Origin: Antedon mediterranea
Taxonomy: Eukaryota; Echinodermata; Crinoidea; Comatulida; Antedonidae
Length of the DNA: 60,000 nucleotides
Reading direction: 5' to 3'
Assembly (NCBI RefSeq): GCF_964355755.1
Contig: NC_092674.1
Span: 13,585,001-13,645,000 of the forward strand
Shown piece by piece: positions 41,301-51,793 of the stretch (position 1 is its first letter; the number at the start of each line of letters is the position of its first letter). A program made the position numbers and the translations under genes. Under the pieces are notes generated by a model. That model did no database searches, was not told the origin of the DNA, and saw nothing but the letters and a program-made list of their open reading frames with translations.

Positions 41301-42975
41301 CAGCAAAGTATTGAGAACGTATCGGATGAAAGTTCACATCTTCGGAAACAAACCTTCTCCAGCTGTTGCTACGCTGGGACTGAGAAAGACTGCACAAGAA
41401 GGAGAGAGCGAGTTTGGCGCAGATGCAAGAGAGTTCGTGGAGAAGAATTTTTATGTCGATGATGGGCTGAAGTCTTTAGCTACTTCAGATGAGGCGATCG
41501 ACCTGCTCCAGCGCACACAAGCCATGTTAGCCACAGCTAATTTACGATTACATAAAATTGTCTCAAACGATGCAAAAGTGATAGCGGCTTTCTCACCTCA
41601 AGATGTAGCAAGTAACATGTGCAACCTCGATCTCGGATCTGACGCTCCTCTTACGCAAAGGTCATTAGGGGTACTGTGGGATGTCAAGTCAGATGCCTTT
41701 ACTTTCTCTATTACGGAGGTTAGCAGCAAGGCATTCACTAAGCGAGGAGTGCTGTCAGAAATCAACAGCATATATGACCCAATCGGCTTTGCGTCACCCG
41801 TCATTATAGAGGGAAGAAGGCTGTTAAGGGAAATGACAAAGGATCAATGCATAGATTGGGATGAGCCATTACCGAAACAGCTACATGATTCATGTCAGAA
41901 GTGGCGAAGCTCCATAGTTCAACTGTCAGATGTTCTGATTCCTCGTCCTTATACATCATTTCCATCAAACCAGTCCATCCAGAGAGAACTCCACACATTC
42001 TCCGATGCTTCTAACACAGCCATTGGCGCTGTGTCTTACCTCAGAATTACTGATAAAGTGGGAGAAGTTCACTTAAGTTTTGTTGTTGGAAAGGCAAAGC
42101 TAGCACCTAAAGCTGCGACATCAATACCACGGTTAGAGTTGTGCGGAGCAGTACTTGGCGCAGTAGTTGCAAAATGTGTTAAGACTGAATTGGATTTTAA
42201 GTTGGATGCCACACATTTTTACACCGATAGCAAGGTCGTTCTCGGTTATATCACAAATAAAACCCGTAGGTTCTACATGTACGTGGCAAACAGAGTGGAT
42301 CAGATTCCTCAGTCGACCAAACCAGAACAATGGAAATATGTTAAAACAGACATAAACCCAGCCGATCAAGCTACAAGATCCATCAAGGCTAAAGACTTAC
42401 AGAACTCAGCATGGATTCAAGGACCAAGATTCCTACTTAATAAGAACTCGTGTGAGAGAAACACAACGGTCTGTGACATCAGTGAAATTGAAGAGGATCC
42501 CGAAGTAAGACCTGTCGTAGCTACCAGTGCTACAGAAGTTCAGTCAGCCAAATCACTGGGATCCGAGCGATTTAGCAGATTTTCGAATTGGGGAAATCTT
42601 GTGCGAGCAATTGGAAGTCTTGTGCATATTGCTTGTACATTCACAGAAACCAGGAAAAGAGACTATATCCCTACACTTCAGAACAGAAGCAAGTGGCAAC
42701 ATGAAAAGAGGAATATAAAGGAAGGAGATATTGTTCTTCTAAAGGAGAAAGACACCGTCAGAAATGATTGGCCTTTGGGACGAATCGTTAAAGCAATTGA
42801 CGGATCAGACGGACGAGTTAGGAGAGTGGAAGTGACTGTTTATAGAGGTGGAGAACTGAAAACCTTTGCAAGACCGATTAGTGAATTGGTACTGATAATG
42901 CCGACTCCTGTTACATTGAACATTATTATAATGAATATTATGTCATATTCCTTTGTTATTTGTTTATTTTTTTAA
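38368..42975 (+). CDS. BEL/Pao gag-pol polyprotein with integrase deleted in frame (1535 aa)
   Basis: The ORF starts at the ATG 10 bases after the LTR. Residues 1-130 are Ser/Arg- then Glu/Ala-rich coiled coil. About 190-390 is the BEL gag domain (EPDIYSGDPIMFLPWKRSFE). A CCHC-type knuckle is near 452-467 (CFRCLSSTSHMARNC), followed by a short KANGGEQVK repeat. The protease has ILDDQSNRSLAKSEVF near 589. RT covers about 860-1130, with KIRVVFDSSAQF and catalytic FYVDDG near 1028. RNase H has TFSDASNTAIGAV, RLELCGAVLGA, FYTDSKVVLGYI and NPADQATRSI. Near residue 1430 the pre-integrase stretch (FSNWGNLVRAIGSLVHIACTF) is joined directly to RDYIPTLQNRSKWQ and the DUF5641-type end (VRNDWPLGRIVKAIDG). 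Family members are several hundred residues longer. No stop or frameshift is present. Confidence 0.93.
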   Translation: MSTSSRRRDGARDDARSIGSRSHRSKASSQSVSSLEVSAAQARADAAVAKARVTFAKKKCAAKLEALKAEMEAAKAMLDIDEVEKEEEMAAAQARANVLQAELQHMSFEDIEEELSQLESNNQMEEVQGAPQDAVPSQRMAEVLNELPKMEPSQRVENYLNNAVEVPTSTLNPGARSYEPNHMQEYIRILARQRLPLQEPDIYSGDPIMFLPWKRSFEAMVKTACVDTVEKLSFLCKYTTGEAKVLVDRFRLRHVEDVDKAYHEAWTELEDRFGNQTLISAEIILRLTEYRRFKAGDLTALQELADLCGDAVAQMQELPHLIMLNTPHGIKPIVEKLPHFIINKWREKVAKHKRKMKTFPNFSIFTEFLSEMAHIQRDPDVPRGIVDEVKTDTPGNYRTQTGYRPKTTQRSTVNVRMTEVNKSEGMCPLHNGQHPLVDCRNFLAKTYAAKKSFLKENQVCFRCLSSTSHMARNCDRNVRCGECGSDRHPTAFHGDRPQKANGGEQVKAEQKANGGEQVKMEQNAKGEKANGGEQGTESQKTKERDKVVSTTCTDVCGGIGLSRSCAKICLAKIYLEDHPNTFIKTYIILDDQSNRSLAKSEVFDLFNINARLTSYTLKTCSGAAEVQGRKLEKLIIESMDGKTRIAAPSLLECNDIPGNKAEISTPETASNFPHLKDIADKIPPLDENANITILLGRDAAQAHKVREVRNGPNHSPWGQRLDLGWMVIGDVCLRGAHQKNVVTANRNHIKVLRNGRPSAMFTTCKGMISAKEITLQRGCDVLGGNVFQQKEDDEKYGMSKEDVEFVQLMGKEMKRGEQGNWIAPLPFREERKRLPNNKQQAMNRMQSLIRTLDKKPEMKAHYLAFMEKVFSKQHAELVEDDSHDEECWYLPHFGVYHPQKPGKIRVVFDSSAQFQDTSLNNVLMSGPDLVNGLLGVLIRFRQDTVAFVADIEQMFYSFQVVEEHRDYLRFLWFEDNDPSKVLRTYRMKVHIFGNKPSPAVATLGLRKTAQEGESEFGADAREFVEKNFYVDDGLKSLATSDEAIDLLQRTQAMLATANLRLHKIVSNDAKVIAAFSPQDVASNMCNLDLGSDAPLTQRSLGVLWDVKSDAFTFSITEVSSKAFTKRGVLSEINSIYDPIGFASPVIIEGRRLLREMTKDQCIDWDEPLPKQLHDSCQKWRSSIVQLSDVLIPRPYTSFPSNQSIQRELHTFSDASNTAIGAVSYLRITDKVGEVHLSFVVGKAKLAPKAATSIPRLELCGAVLGAVVAKCVKTELDFKLDATHFYTDSKVVLGYITNKTRRFYMYVANRVDQIPQSTKPEQWKYVKTDINPADQATRSIKAKDLQNSAWIQGPRFLLNKNSCERNTTVCDISEIEEDPEVRPVVATSATEVQSAKSLGSERFSRFSNWGNLVRAIGSLVHIACTFTETRKRDYIPTLQNRSKWQHEKRNIKEGDIVLLKEKDTVRNDWPLGRIVKAIDGSDGRVRRVEVTVYRGGELKTFARPISELVLIMPTPVTLNIIIMNIMSYSFVICLFF

Positions 42976-43011
42976 CTTTTTGATATGAATGGTATCCTTT
43001 AGATACCAGAC

Positions 43012-43017
43012 GGGGAG
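43012..43017 (+). promoter_or_regulatory. Short polypurine tract before the BEL 3' LTR
   Basis: GGGGAG lies immediately before the 3' LTR, in the place expected for the plus-strand primer. Confidence 0.55.
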
Positions 43018-43689
43018 TGTGTTGCTCCTATTTTAGCTGCATCGTTCCTTTCCGAGAGAGGGCGTATGTAAATAGGATCCATGTTATAAGTTTCGCATTG
43101 ACTACATGTGTTCTAGAGTTCGGCTTCTAAATGTCTTATTGTGCCGAGATAGTGTGTAATTTACTAAACTAGTAGGCCGCACATTGCTTGTAAGTTGTTA
43201 GAGTATTATATTACAATAATTAGAATTATATGAACCACAGTAGTGGCCTAGATTATTAATGCTATACTGCATTGTGGTTGTAGGCCTAGGCCTGCGTAGA
43301 TTGAATCGTATACGATCGCTCGAACAGCATGGCGATAAACACGAGTCTCCCTGTAGAGGGCGGTGTTCTATTTTGTATGCCATATCTATAGAAGTAGTCA
43401 CGTCCGTATGAGGGCGCTGTTGATTATTTGATGACTTTGTTTAATATGTTCTTTAGGCATGTACACCTCCGTAAGAGGGCGCTACGTTTGATCTGTTTTG
43501 CAGATAGTTTTATATTTCTATTTGGAGCTGGATTTAAGTATGCTTAATTTCAGTTCACCCTGTTTATGGCTGAATTTGCTGTATTAAAGAGTCAGTCAAC
43601 AAGTGATTGTGTTGCAGTATTTTTTGTCGTGGATTGGGTTTATCTACTGAATAGCGAGTTTGACGGTTCAAGCTCGTGAGGTCAGCACA
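43018..43689 (+). repeat. 3' LTR of the BEL element (672 bp)
   Basis: It matches the 5' LTR apart from the 18-bp deletion and a few substitutions (for example TTCGGCTTC versus TTCGGTTTC). It is followed by ATTAC (43690-43694). Confidence 0.92.
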
Positions 43690-43694
43690 ATTAC

Positions 43695-44600
43695 TTTTGT
43701 TTAGGAGTAACCGTACATTTAATGTACGATGATACTAAACAATCGCAATTGACATACTACAAATAATGTAAACCAAAATTGCTAGAGTTTAATTAAAGCA
43801 AAGGTTTCTTTTATGTTTGAATGCAATTATAGTTAGCTAGACTTATTGTTGTATTAATTTAGATACACAAATAAAAATATGAAATCATAAGAAGAAACAT
43901 TCGGGAATTACCAATCGTGATCTTAGAAATTATATTCATGACTAATGTGTCTATTTTAATATTTGAAGTAATCTTTTCTTTATATTATGTCATTTGAACA
44001 ATTGAATAGAACATGAAATCAGTACTTATGGATTTTAACCGACGAAGCCTCTACCTTTGCAATCGAACATTTTACCGGCACAAACGAAGCAAATTGAAAA
44101 AGTTTGTTGCTGTTGCTGATCTGGTAGATACCATTGAAATGTTAGCGAAACAATAAGTCATGTGTCTTAGAAAAGATAGTATTAAGGTTTTTTGTTTTCT
44201 GATGTCATCTGTAGACTTTTAACGGCGGTAAAGTTACTTCCGAGTTCGTTATCACTTTGCGATGTCCGGGTTGCAACTACAACTTTGCTGTAGTCACAAT
44301 AAAACCTCTGCACGAAACTCGTGCAGCTGTCCCACATGTGAACTGACATGTACATTTGATATACATTTGAGTAAAAATATTCCTTATTTCTCTCTTTAAA
44401 CAAACTAAAAAAATGAACTAATGTATATTAATTATACTGTATATGGTTTGGCTATTTAATATTATTGTGACTCTGACTGTTTAAAACTTAATGAATAAAT
44501 GGCTCATATGTTTAATATGTTATAAATTGTGTATACACTACGATACGACGTGAAGTTATTATTACAGTTGTAGACTCCGACTCGCAATAAAATTAATAAT
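43695..44600. other. Beta-unit tail after the BEL insertion
   Basis: It resumes the sequence of 21066-21960 (CATTTAATGTACGAT, GGGAATTACCAATCGTGATC, the CGACGTGAAGTTATTATTAC stretch). It leads into the next conserved segment and ankyrin exon. No gene is seen. Confidence 0.6.
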
Positions 44601-44932
44601 ATTACAGGTAATATTTATTATTAATTTATAAAGATTAAACAAGTTATTACAAAGTGTGACATCAGTTGTTACAAAACCTTGGTTAATCTGACTTTCCAAT
44701 TTCAAGATTAACCTTGACGAGGCAGCAGTGTTCGTAACCATGTGAGGGGTACAACCGTGCAGTCCTCGACAATCTAGTTGCAACAAAAAATGATCTGTAA
44801 AATGACCCGCGATGTGGTTGCTTCATTTAGGTATGCTATTACTGGCACTCCCTTTAAATTGTAAAATTAAACACTTTTTAAATCACACTTAATTATATAG
44901 TAATAATTATTATTAATGTGTGTAACACTTAC

Positions 44933-45031
44933 TTTGGCTTGAAGATCCAATTTAGCACCTTCCTTGAGCAAAATAGTGCAAACATCTGTTTGGCCGTTTT
45001 GTGCAGCCAAATGTAAAGGTGACCACCCATC
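44933..45031 (-). CDS. Single-ankyrin-repeat exon 4 (33 codons)
   Basis: It is a 99-bp exon with a TTTCAG acceptor and GTAAGT donor. It has the most canonical repeat of the five: SPLHLAAQNGQTDVCTILLK, close to the TPLHLAA ankyrin consensus. Trp at residue 3 is unique among the copies. It begins with GAT, like exon 1, whereas exons 2, 3 and 5 begin with AAT. The surrounding intron is of alpha type on its left-hand (plus-coordinate downstream) side. Confidence 0.82.
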
Positions 45032-45099
45032 CTGAAATATTACAAACATTATGTTATAATAATTTTTCTCTAAACAAACTATTATAATATTGTCCTGAA

Positions 45100-45780
45100 A
45101 TCAATACGATGTGATCAATTAAAAATTACGTTATAGATTTAAATAATGCTAGGCCTACATTATTAAATTAAATACGTATACATTTGTCTTTCTTGTATAA
45201 TATTTTTTTATATAAGTGCTTTATAAATATATAAAACAAATAAGTGGGTTTTTTTGCCTAAAAAGTAAACACTTCATATGATAGTGCTAACTAGTCTTGA
45301 GTGTAAATTATTATAAAGGGGCGTTTGAACTGGCAGTTACAGCTAAAATATCCAGGCTTCAAATTCTGTTCAGGTAACACATTTTGACTGCTAAATTCTT
45401 ACCATTCATGGTTTCATTTTACCGTTACTTGGAGGGGATATGTTTTTTTAAATGTTTTATAAAATCAAATAAAAATCTTGATTCATATCTATTTATTGTA
45501 TCATTTTGCATAAAATACAGTGTTGCTCTACAGTACAATCCAAAAACAGAAAACTGAAAAAAAAAACACGAAATATCATTCTCTAACATCCAGTGCCCTA
45601 AAGGCATATGGTAACAAAGATTACGGAATTTATTACGAGAGGTGATGGACCTTTTCTTTGAACGTCAAAATAGTGCATTGGATAGGTTGGGTCCTCAGTA
45701 AAGTCTCTTATCAAAATGCGTACTGTAGTCCACGTGATGCATAAATAACAATACGTTCCAGCTAATTCATCTACATTTAA
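45100..45780. other. Alpha-unit intron DNA
   Basis: It matches 1590-2350 and 54.0-54.62 kb (GTATACATTTNTCTTTCTTG, CAGGTAACACATTTTGACTG, TTACGAGAGGTGATGGACC). No conserved exon is found. Confidence 0.55.
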
Positions 45781-45869
45781 TTTGGGATATTTTGTTTGCG
45801 TTTCTGAGAGATCTACCTGTCGCTTCAGTACGGGTATTGGGGATATACTATAATATTATTATTTTTCAT

Positions 45870-46430
45870 GGACACTCCTCCCAAACTTCAGAACAAGCTG
45901 GAGACGACGGTCACAGAGCCTATCAAGAAAAAATTCCTTTAGGGCTGCAGTGTACGAATATTACCTCCTCCCTAGTACAATTCTTAAAAACCTCTTCTGG
46001 ACCGATTCCAGGTCAAAGCTTAATTCGGAGGTCAGGGAGGAGTGCCAGGTTGGGCAAGCATATTCAATTATGGGCGTATGAAAGATTTATAAATCTTGAT
46101 TAACTGATCTTCTGGTGCGCCAAACCTTTTAAGTACCGACACAATATGCATGGCTTTATTGGCCTTGCTAACGATCTCACCAATGTGTGTATCCCACTTA
46201 AGGTTATCTTGGATAGTTACACCTAAAAGCTTAAATTGCTTAACAGTCTCAACTTGGACTCCATTATTAGTCAGTAAATCATAGTAACCATGAGTTTTAC
46301 AAAAGTTAATCTCCACTGATTTACACTTATTAGGGTTAAGGGCCATTTTATTTATTTTACACCATTCCTCTAAATTACTAAAGTTTGATTGAATAGAGTC
46401 CAGACAGTTAATGTTGTAAATAGAGAGGCA
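45870..46430 (-). pseudogene. LINE reverse-transcriptase C-terminal fragment (minus strand)
   Basis: The minus strand encodes NFSNLEEWCKINKMALNPNK, then VKQFKLLGVTIQDNLKWDTH and VSVLKRFGAPEDQLIKIYKS, and FIRPIIEYACPTWHSSLTSE across a frame change at about 46068. KLLGV-x-I-x(4)LKW and YKSFIRP are typical of the RT thumb/C-terminus in CR1-like LINEs. The frame breaks again near 45945 after KRFLRIVLG. The right border is abrupt at about 46430, where alpha-unit sequence (CATTTTAATTTATTGATGAT) resumes. Confidence 0.85.
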
Positions 46431-47290
46431 TTTTAATTTATTGATGATAAAAAGTGTAGTATTACTGTAACCGAATTAGTCATGATATACGATGAATTTA
46501 AATAAGTTTTTGCATCATGAGGTATAGTATTATTATATTATTATCAATCGAATTAACATTTTTGATGTTTTATAGAATACAAATACTGGTACGTAATGGC
46601 CGAAACTCCACACTAAACATGGCCATGCATTTAATACTAAACATTGTATTACATTGAAATGTCAGAATGTTATAATGTACTTGGTATCAAAACTATACTA
46701 AATGACCAAAAGGTGACATACACTTTTGTCAAATCATCTCCTGTTTTGTATCGTTGGATAGATTTTAACTATGAAACTATTTTAACAATAATATTGTTTG
46801 TACACTATACGTATGATGTAGTAATTTTTTGTTTGTCATTGAAAGTAATGGTAAATGTATAATTTGTATAGTGTCCCATATCGTTTATGAACGCGTTATA
46901 ATTTTGATTCTGTTCTGGTTTTATGTGTAAAAGTGAAAATCAAAATAATTAAAATATTAGAAGTAATCGTGATCTTTGAAATTATAATCATGAATATTGT
47001 CTCCATATTGATAATTTAAAGTAATATTTTTAAATTTTATATGTCATTTGACCCAGGCCTAAATAATATGAAAAAAAAATCTTTTAAAAAACAATAGTAC
47101 ATATATAATCCGAATGTGCATGTATATTGCTATGATATACATAATTAAATGACTTTTTCTCTGGCCTTCCGATTTAGGTGAAGTAGACATTATTTTATTA
47201 TGACATACAGTAGTAACGTTCTACCGATATTTGTTATTGAAGATAATCATGTTCCTTTGTAATCAGTGCTACTAATCACCAACATCATTG
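46430..47290. repeat. Alpha-unit block (copy of 3.4-4.13 and 6.65-7.06 kb)
   Basis: It contains GTCATGATATACGATGAATT, CATTGTATTACATT and TTTCTCTCTGGCCTTCCGA in the same order as the other alpha units. Open frames in it (for example 46644-46862) are not conserved between copies. Confidence 0.6.
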
Positions 47291-47437
47291 ATAGAGAACC
47301 AGATGTAAACAACAGACGAATCAGAGGTAATTTAAATCGGACGACGAGGAACCCAAATCATCAACAGAGACAAAGGCGTCCACCAACTCACATTGGCTCC
47401 CTAGAGGTATATCAGTTTAAAAACATATTTTATTCTA

Positions 47438-47468
47438 ATGGAGCTGTCTAAGCAGGACTGCCAAGCAG
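47438..47468 (+). pseudogene. Broken copy of the plus-strand start exon
   Basis: The end of the exon (GAGCTGTCTAAGCAGGACTG...CAAGCAG) and the GTTAGTTTCGC donor are recognisable. The front is replaced by unrelated sequence and about 8 bases are lost inside, so the frame of the 11.7 and 58.7 kb copies is not kept. Confidence 0.5.
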
Positions 47469-47544
47469 GTTAGTTTCGCTAATTGTTTTTTTTTTCGAAA
47501 AGAATTAATAATTCACATGTCGTATCGTTACGTAAAATACATCA

Positions 47545-48185
47545 AGTTCACTATGTCTGTCGGTCTGTCGGTCCGGTATCACTATGCGTTTTATCGCTTT
47601 CAGACCTTATCTTGATATCAGTTCAATCTAGCTAGGTCAATTTTTCACAGTATATTCCTTATGGCCAGGAATCGATGTGGTTATGTTTTCACGGTGCGCA
47701 ATAAAAAATTACGCGGTCTACGCACGATTTAACGAAATCACGTTTGTAATCATATCTTCACAACCATGAATCACAATTAAATAAAATTTGGTACTCATAA
47801 ATTTCAGGGCATAAATCATCATATGGCAATACAATTACGCGTTAAATGTTATTGCGCACCCTTTTTGCCCGATTTATGTTTTCTTGACTTACTTTTCAAC
47901 TCGAAATTACGTTATACGAGCACGTCAAAAGTAACAGGCTACGCACGTGGAAATTAAAAAATATAAATGTTTTTAAACATTTCAACATTTTTAAACATGT
48001 TCAATAATTTCGGTCAGTATAGTTCACTATGTCGGTCGGTCGGTCGGTCGGTCTGTCTGTCTGTCTGTCTGTCTGTCGGTCTGTCGGTCTGTCGGTCTGT
48101 CTGTCGGTCGGTCTGTCGGTCTGTCTGGCGGTCCGGTATCACTATGCATTGTAGCACGCGACTTAATGGCTGTTGGCCTTGTTTA
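47545..48185 (-). mobile_element. Non-autonomous element with GTCK arrays, copy 1 (minus orientation)
   Basis: This is the reverse complement of the element at 51794-52614, including GCACGCGACTTAATGGCTGT at its right end and a GTCGGTCTGTC array at 48028-48131. It lacks the terminal hairpin at its left end, so it is truncated there. A 78-codon Cys/Ser/Val-rich ORF is only a translation of the array. Confidence 0.75.
48028..48131. repeat. Tetranucleotide array (GTCG/GTCT)n
   Basis: About 26 tetranucleotide units alternate between GTCG and GTCT. The array is bounded by TAGTTCACTAT on one side and CCGGTATCACTAT on the other, as are the arrays in the other copies. Confidence 0.9.
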
Positions 48186-49380
48186 AATACGATGTATTTA
48201 TAATTATATGGACCTCAACAAAATCCATCTAAAGTACCAGCAGCATTGGTTGACAAACCCTTAATCTTCGATCACATACTGACCGTCATTAAGCTTTATA
48301 ACCAGTCACATCAATGAGGAACTTAATTACACATTGCATTGTTTGCAAACTGATAAGTAATACAACCCAACAACACTGTCATGATGTAATTAGGAAAAGA
48401 AGGAACAAAATGGCTTCTTTCATTGAAACATCAATTTTAATTGATGTTTCAATAAAAATACATACAGGAGCTATTTTGGCTTGGTATTATGTACAAAAGC
48501 CCTAGAAAACATCTTATTTTATTGTTTTAGTTTTCTTCAGAAATATAACTTTTGATTTTAAACACGATATTTGTATTCGAGTATTATAATACAGTATGTA
48601 TAATTTTTCAATAACTGTTACGGAGTCTATTTGTACAAAAGATGGTGGACCGGTAACGTACACCTTAAACACAGAATGGATCTTTTTTTCATTTTGGAGG
48701 AGATGGTATTAACAGTCCGTTGTCGTTTCAGCAAAGATATCTCCGAGTTGGAATAAGAAACAACAAAACATATCCATCTAGTGCACTGTTTTAGGATGAA
48801 GTTATGTGGAGAAACCACTGTGATCTACTGTAGCTAAAGTAACCGATATTAGCTTCGATGGTTCACTATGGCAAGAAGCATTACTGTTTTTGATGATCAA
48901 CTTTAGATAGCATGGTAACCAACGTGGTGATGTTGCAACATGTTAAGATGCATAGCCCTTAATGATTTATATGAAGTAGGATTTTCTAAAAAGAAATACT
49001 TCAATAAAGAGTCATAATACTGTAGGTTGAAGCAAGTACCAACACAAAGCGTTACTGGAATTCATCAAATCCACAAGATATAATAATGTTTGGAGTATCA
49101 ACCTTGACTTCAACTGATGGATGTGCTGTCTATAACGCAAAAGCTAATGAGACCTATCATCCAACGTCATCTCTGAAGTAAAACTATTTGCCAATTATTG
49201 CATTCATAACACAATTCCAAGTACTGAAGACGCTGGAAATTGCAAACAGACTTTGTAAGTGAACGAGAAAAAGGTGTTAAAATGCTACTAAATGCTTCTC
49301 CGTGAGAGTTAAACACAGGGAGACACCAATCACGAACACCATCCTTTCTAGTATTTGAACTCAGTCAAGTTAGATTGGTC
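48186..49380. other. Unassigned AT-rich stretch
   Basis: No gene is recognised. Parts of 48.55-48.81 kb (TAATACAGTATGTATAATTT; GTGCACTGTTTTAGGATGAA) resemble 59.36-60.0 kb, so the alpha-unit homology seems to continue beyond the start exon in both places. Confidence 0.45.
48422..48453. repeat. Perfect 15-bp-arm palindrome
   Basis: ATTGAAACATCAATT, two T, then AATTGATGTTTCAAT forms a perfect hairpin. No second copy was noticed. Confidence 0.85.
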
Positions 49381-49383
49381 AAC

Positions 49384-49590
49384 CCGTATAGCCTAAACCA
49401 AATCACAAATAAAGCAAACAGAATACTAAGATTGCGAAACATAAATCTATATAATACAATTGTAGTAGGAATATTAAACCTATAGCGTCTTATTCGACCT
49501 AAGCTTGAGTAATGTTTTGAGGCTTGGCCAAATCACGAATCGGACATGTACAAGCTATTATTTGCAGCTAAACACATAGCACAATAATAC
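49384..49590 (+). pseudogene. Possible LINE RT C-terminal remnant
   Basis: The plus strand reads NPYSLNQITNKANRILRLRN, then RLIRPKLE and FEAWPN with stops between. KANRILxLxR and LIRPKLE resemble the thumb region of CR1-like RTs. It is short and degenerate, so the call is tentative. Confidence 0.4.
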
Positions 49591-49809
49591 GAGGATGCTT
49601 CGATACAACCATTAGCCTAATTTTTTCGTGATTTTATGGATTTTAGCACCGTGACCTCTGACTACAGTTGATACAAATTGTTGCTCATTGTTTAGGTGGT
49701 TAGATATTATCCTATTATATGCCTAGAAGAATAGGAGTTAGGCCATGTTATTATTATATAGGCCAGGAACTTTGTTAACGTCTATGTTTTGTATGGTAAA
49801 TGCACATAC

Positions 49810-50616
49810 GCCCGTATTCTTAAACCGGACTTTAGTCGTAGCTCGAGCTAAAACTTGATGAATGACATCATTTTAATTCATAAACAAAACTTCAACTAAA
49901 TCGGCGACAAAATCAGGCCAACCTCGGCTAAATCGAGACGGATTTTGATCGATGGCGCAGGCTAAATCGCCGACTAAATGGTATTTAAACGAGGTTTATA
50001 AAAAATATGACAGTCGTTGAGTTGTTATATTGGCCAGATATTGAAGAATGAAATATCTATTTTTATATTAGTTGAATTAAATATGCATTGGTATAATGTT
50101 GATGCTAATCATGTTTATTTACAACCTTATACAAATTACATAAATTTCTTCACGCAAGTCCGCGATGGAACGTTTATAGCGCTTTCTTGTCACACTATGA
50201 TGTACGTGATTCGTCGCGATCATACTTTATTGGAGGCCTATAAAATATGGAAGTTTTTGTTTGTTGTTACTGAAAAGTACTTTACTTTTAAATTAATACT
50301 GATCTTGTTTCTATAATAAACGATTAAGATTATTATTCATGTATAGTCCTGATGCGTAAAAAGTTTTGTTATAACAAAATGGAAAGTGATATTAAATGCG
50401 CAAAATTTCGTTATTTATCATTGGCCAATTTTAATTTATGATATTTATTAAAATAGCCTTTGTTACCCAGACGTGTAAAACTCGATTAAAGCTCGACTTC
50501 ATTAAGTCAAACTGCAAACTTCTTCTATGAATCGAATTTGAAGTATTAGCTCGAACTAGTACTTTTTGAAGTCGAAGTTCGAACTACGACTAAATATCGG
50601 TTTAAGAATAACGGGC
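49810..50616. mobile_element. Terminal-inverted-repeat element without transposase (MITE-like, 807 bp)
   Basis: The left end GCCCGTATTCTTAAACCG...TTTAGTCGTAGCTCGAG is mirrored at the right end by its near complement (CTACGACTAAATATCGGTTT, then AAGAATAACGGGC), giving imperfect inverted repeats of about 38 bp. Further CTCGA/TCGAG-rich subterminal text lies on both sides. The internal ORF (50017-50316, 99 codons) has no recognised domain. A target duplication is unclear (ATA on both sides is possible). Confidence 0.75.
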
Positions 50617-51793
50617 ATAAATGGCTATTTAAATTATATGGAGTAGGGAAATATATTATAAAGAGCGTTACCTTCGCAATAAGCAATTCAAAGTTTAATA
50701 TTTTAAATGTGAACGTACCCCCCCCCCCTCTCCCCAAATTCATCAAATGTGCCATGACAAGGACAGTAATCGGTGATACCATACAAAACACACATTTGGT
50801 TTTGATTAAATTTAATTCAATAGTTTGGAGTCATTTTATAACAAGTTCCTCTTTCGGATGTAATTTCCAGGGTTCGAATTGTATACGATTAATAATTCAA
50901 CGTGTCTGTATTATTTGTTCATGTAGTCGACATGTATACTGTTGTACACATAGCCTTGCTTACACTTATTTATTTACGCCTAAACTTCACTACAGTAGAA
51001 TAGAACCTCTCTTAATTTTCGAACACCCATATTCAGGGAACGAGAACTCTGACTGCTAAAAGAAACAACACTACAAAAGCAAACAGGGATTAAGAACTAT
51101 AACTGAGAAAGAAACAAAATCATAAAAGCAAATACAAAAAATGACTAAATAATTATATTCATCATTATTAATACAAAACTTCGGTACTTTCTCTGGTTCG
51201 AAATGTGTTATTGGCTAATCGTTGGTTGCTAAATTTCAATTCTTCTAGATTTATTAAGTCAGTCCAGATCAATTATTAGGAGACAATTTTCGAAAGGTGA
51301 GGTTCCAAAGGTGACCTTTTATTAGGTGTTCTTTGTATTCTATAACCATCTGTGGGCGCGACTTAGATGGTACGCGAGCGAATTGAGCAATGCATCTAGT
51401 ATTATTAAATATCATCAACAAAATGATAATGTTACTACTGGACAAGTGGTGGTCAATATAAACATAATAATAACCACCAAATATAATTATTGTTACTCAC
51501 TCTACACAAAGACAATTCCTAAACGAATCGGATAGAGCAAAAGACAAGCAATGCACCAAACGTTGCCACTTTTAAGAATAAATTGAATACCATTAACAAT
51601 TAATTTCGTAAAAGCATATTTTGTCATTAATTATCCTTTTTTTTAATTGTTTGCTCTTTTTGGAAGTCAACAATAATAATACAGATATATGTAACTTGTA
51701 TTATCATATTTTTGTGACGTCGTTTGTGGTACACAATACTTAGTTGCATATTTTCCACCTGTGGGTTGGTTTAAATAGACGAGGTATTTGTAA
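50617..51793. other. Unassigned stretch with a C-run and possible inverted ends
   Basis: A pure C run of about 13 lies at 50718-50730. AGAACCTCTCTTAATTTTCGAA (about 51002) and its approximate complement (TTTTCGAAAGGTGAGGTTCC, about 51288) could be the ends of a small DNA element of about 320 bp. No gene is recognised. Confidence 0.35.

Larger units (their letters stand above)
37668..43689 (+). mobile_element. BEL/Pao LTR retrotransposon lacking the integrase domain, 6022 bp
   Basis: Two long LTRs (690 and 672 bp, TG...CA) flank one long intact ORF with BEL/Pao gag, protease, RT, RNase H and the C-terminal DUF5641-like domain. The integrase core between RNase H and DUF5641 is missing in frame. 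The LTRs differ by an 18-bp indel and about two substitutions seen by eye, and the 5-bp target duplication is perfect. Insertion was therefore recent and presumably used integrase supplied by another copy. Confidence 0.93.

Noticed and set aside
47967-48203. Val/Cys/Ser-rich ORF over the GTCK array
   Set aside because: A tetranucleotide array yields open low-complexity frames by chance.
48630-49250. Possible Tc1/mariner-like transposase remnant
   Set aside because: Only vague resemblance in mixed frames; no DDE/D motif or inverted ends could be defined.
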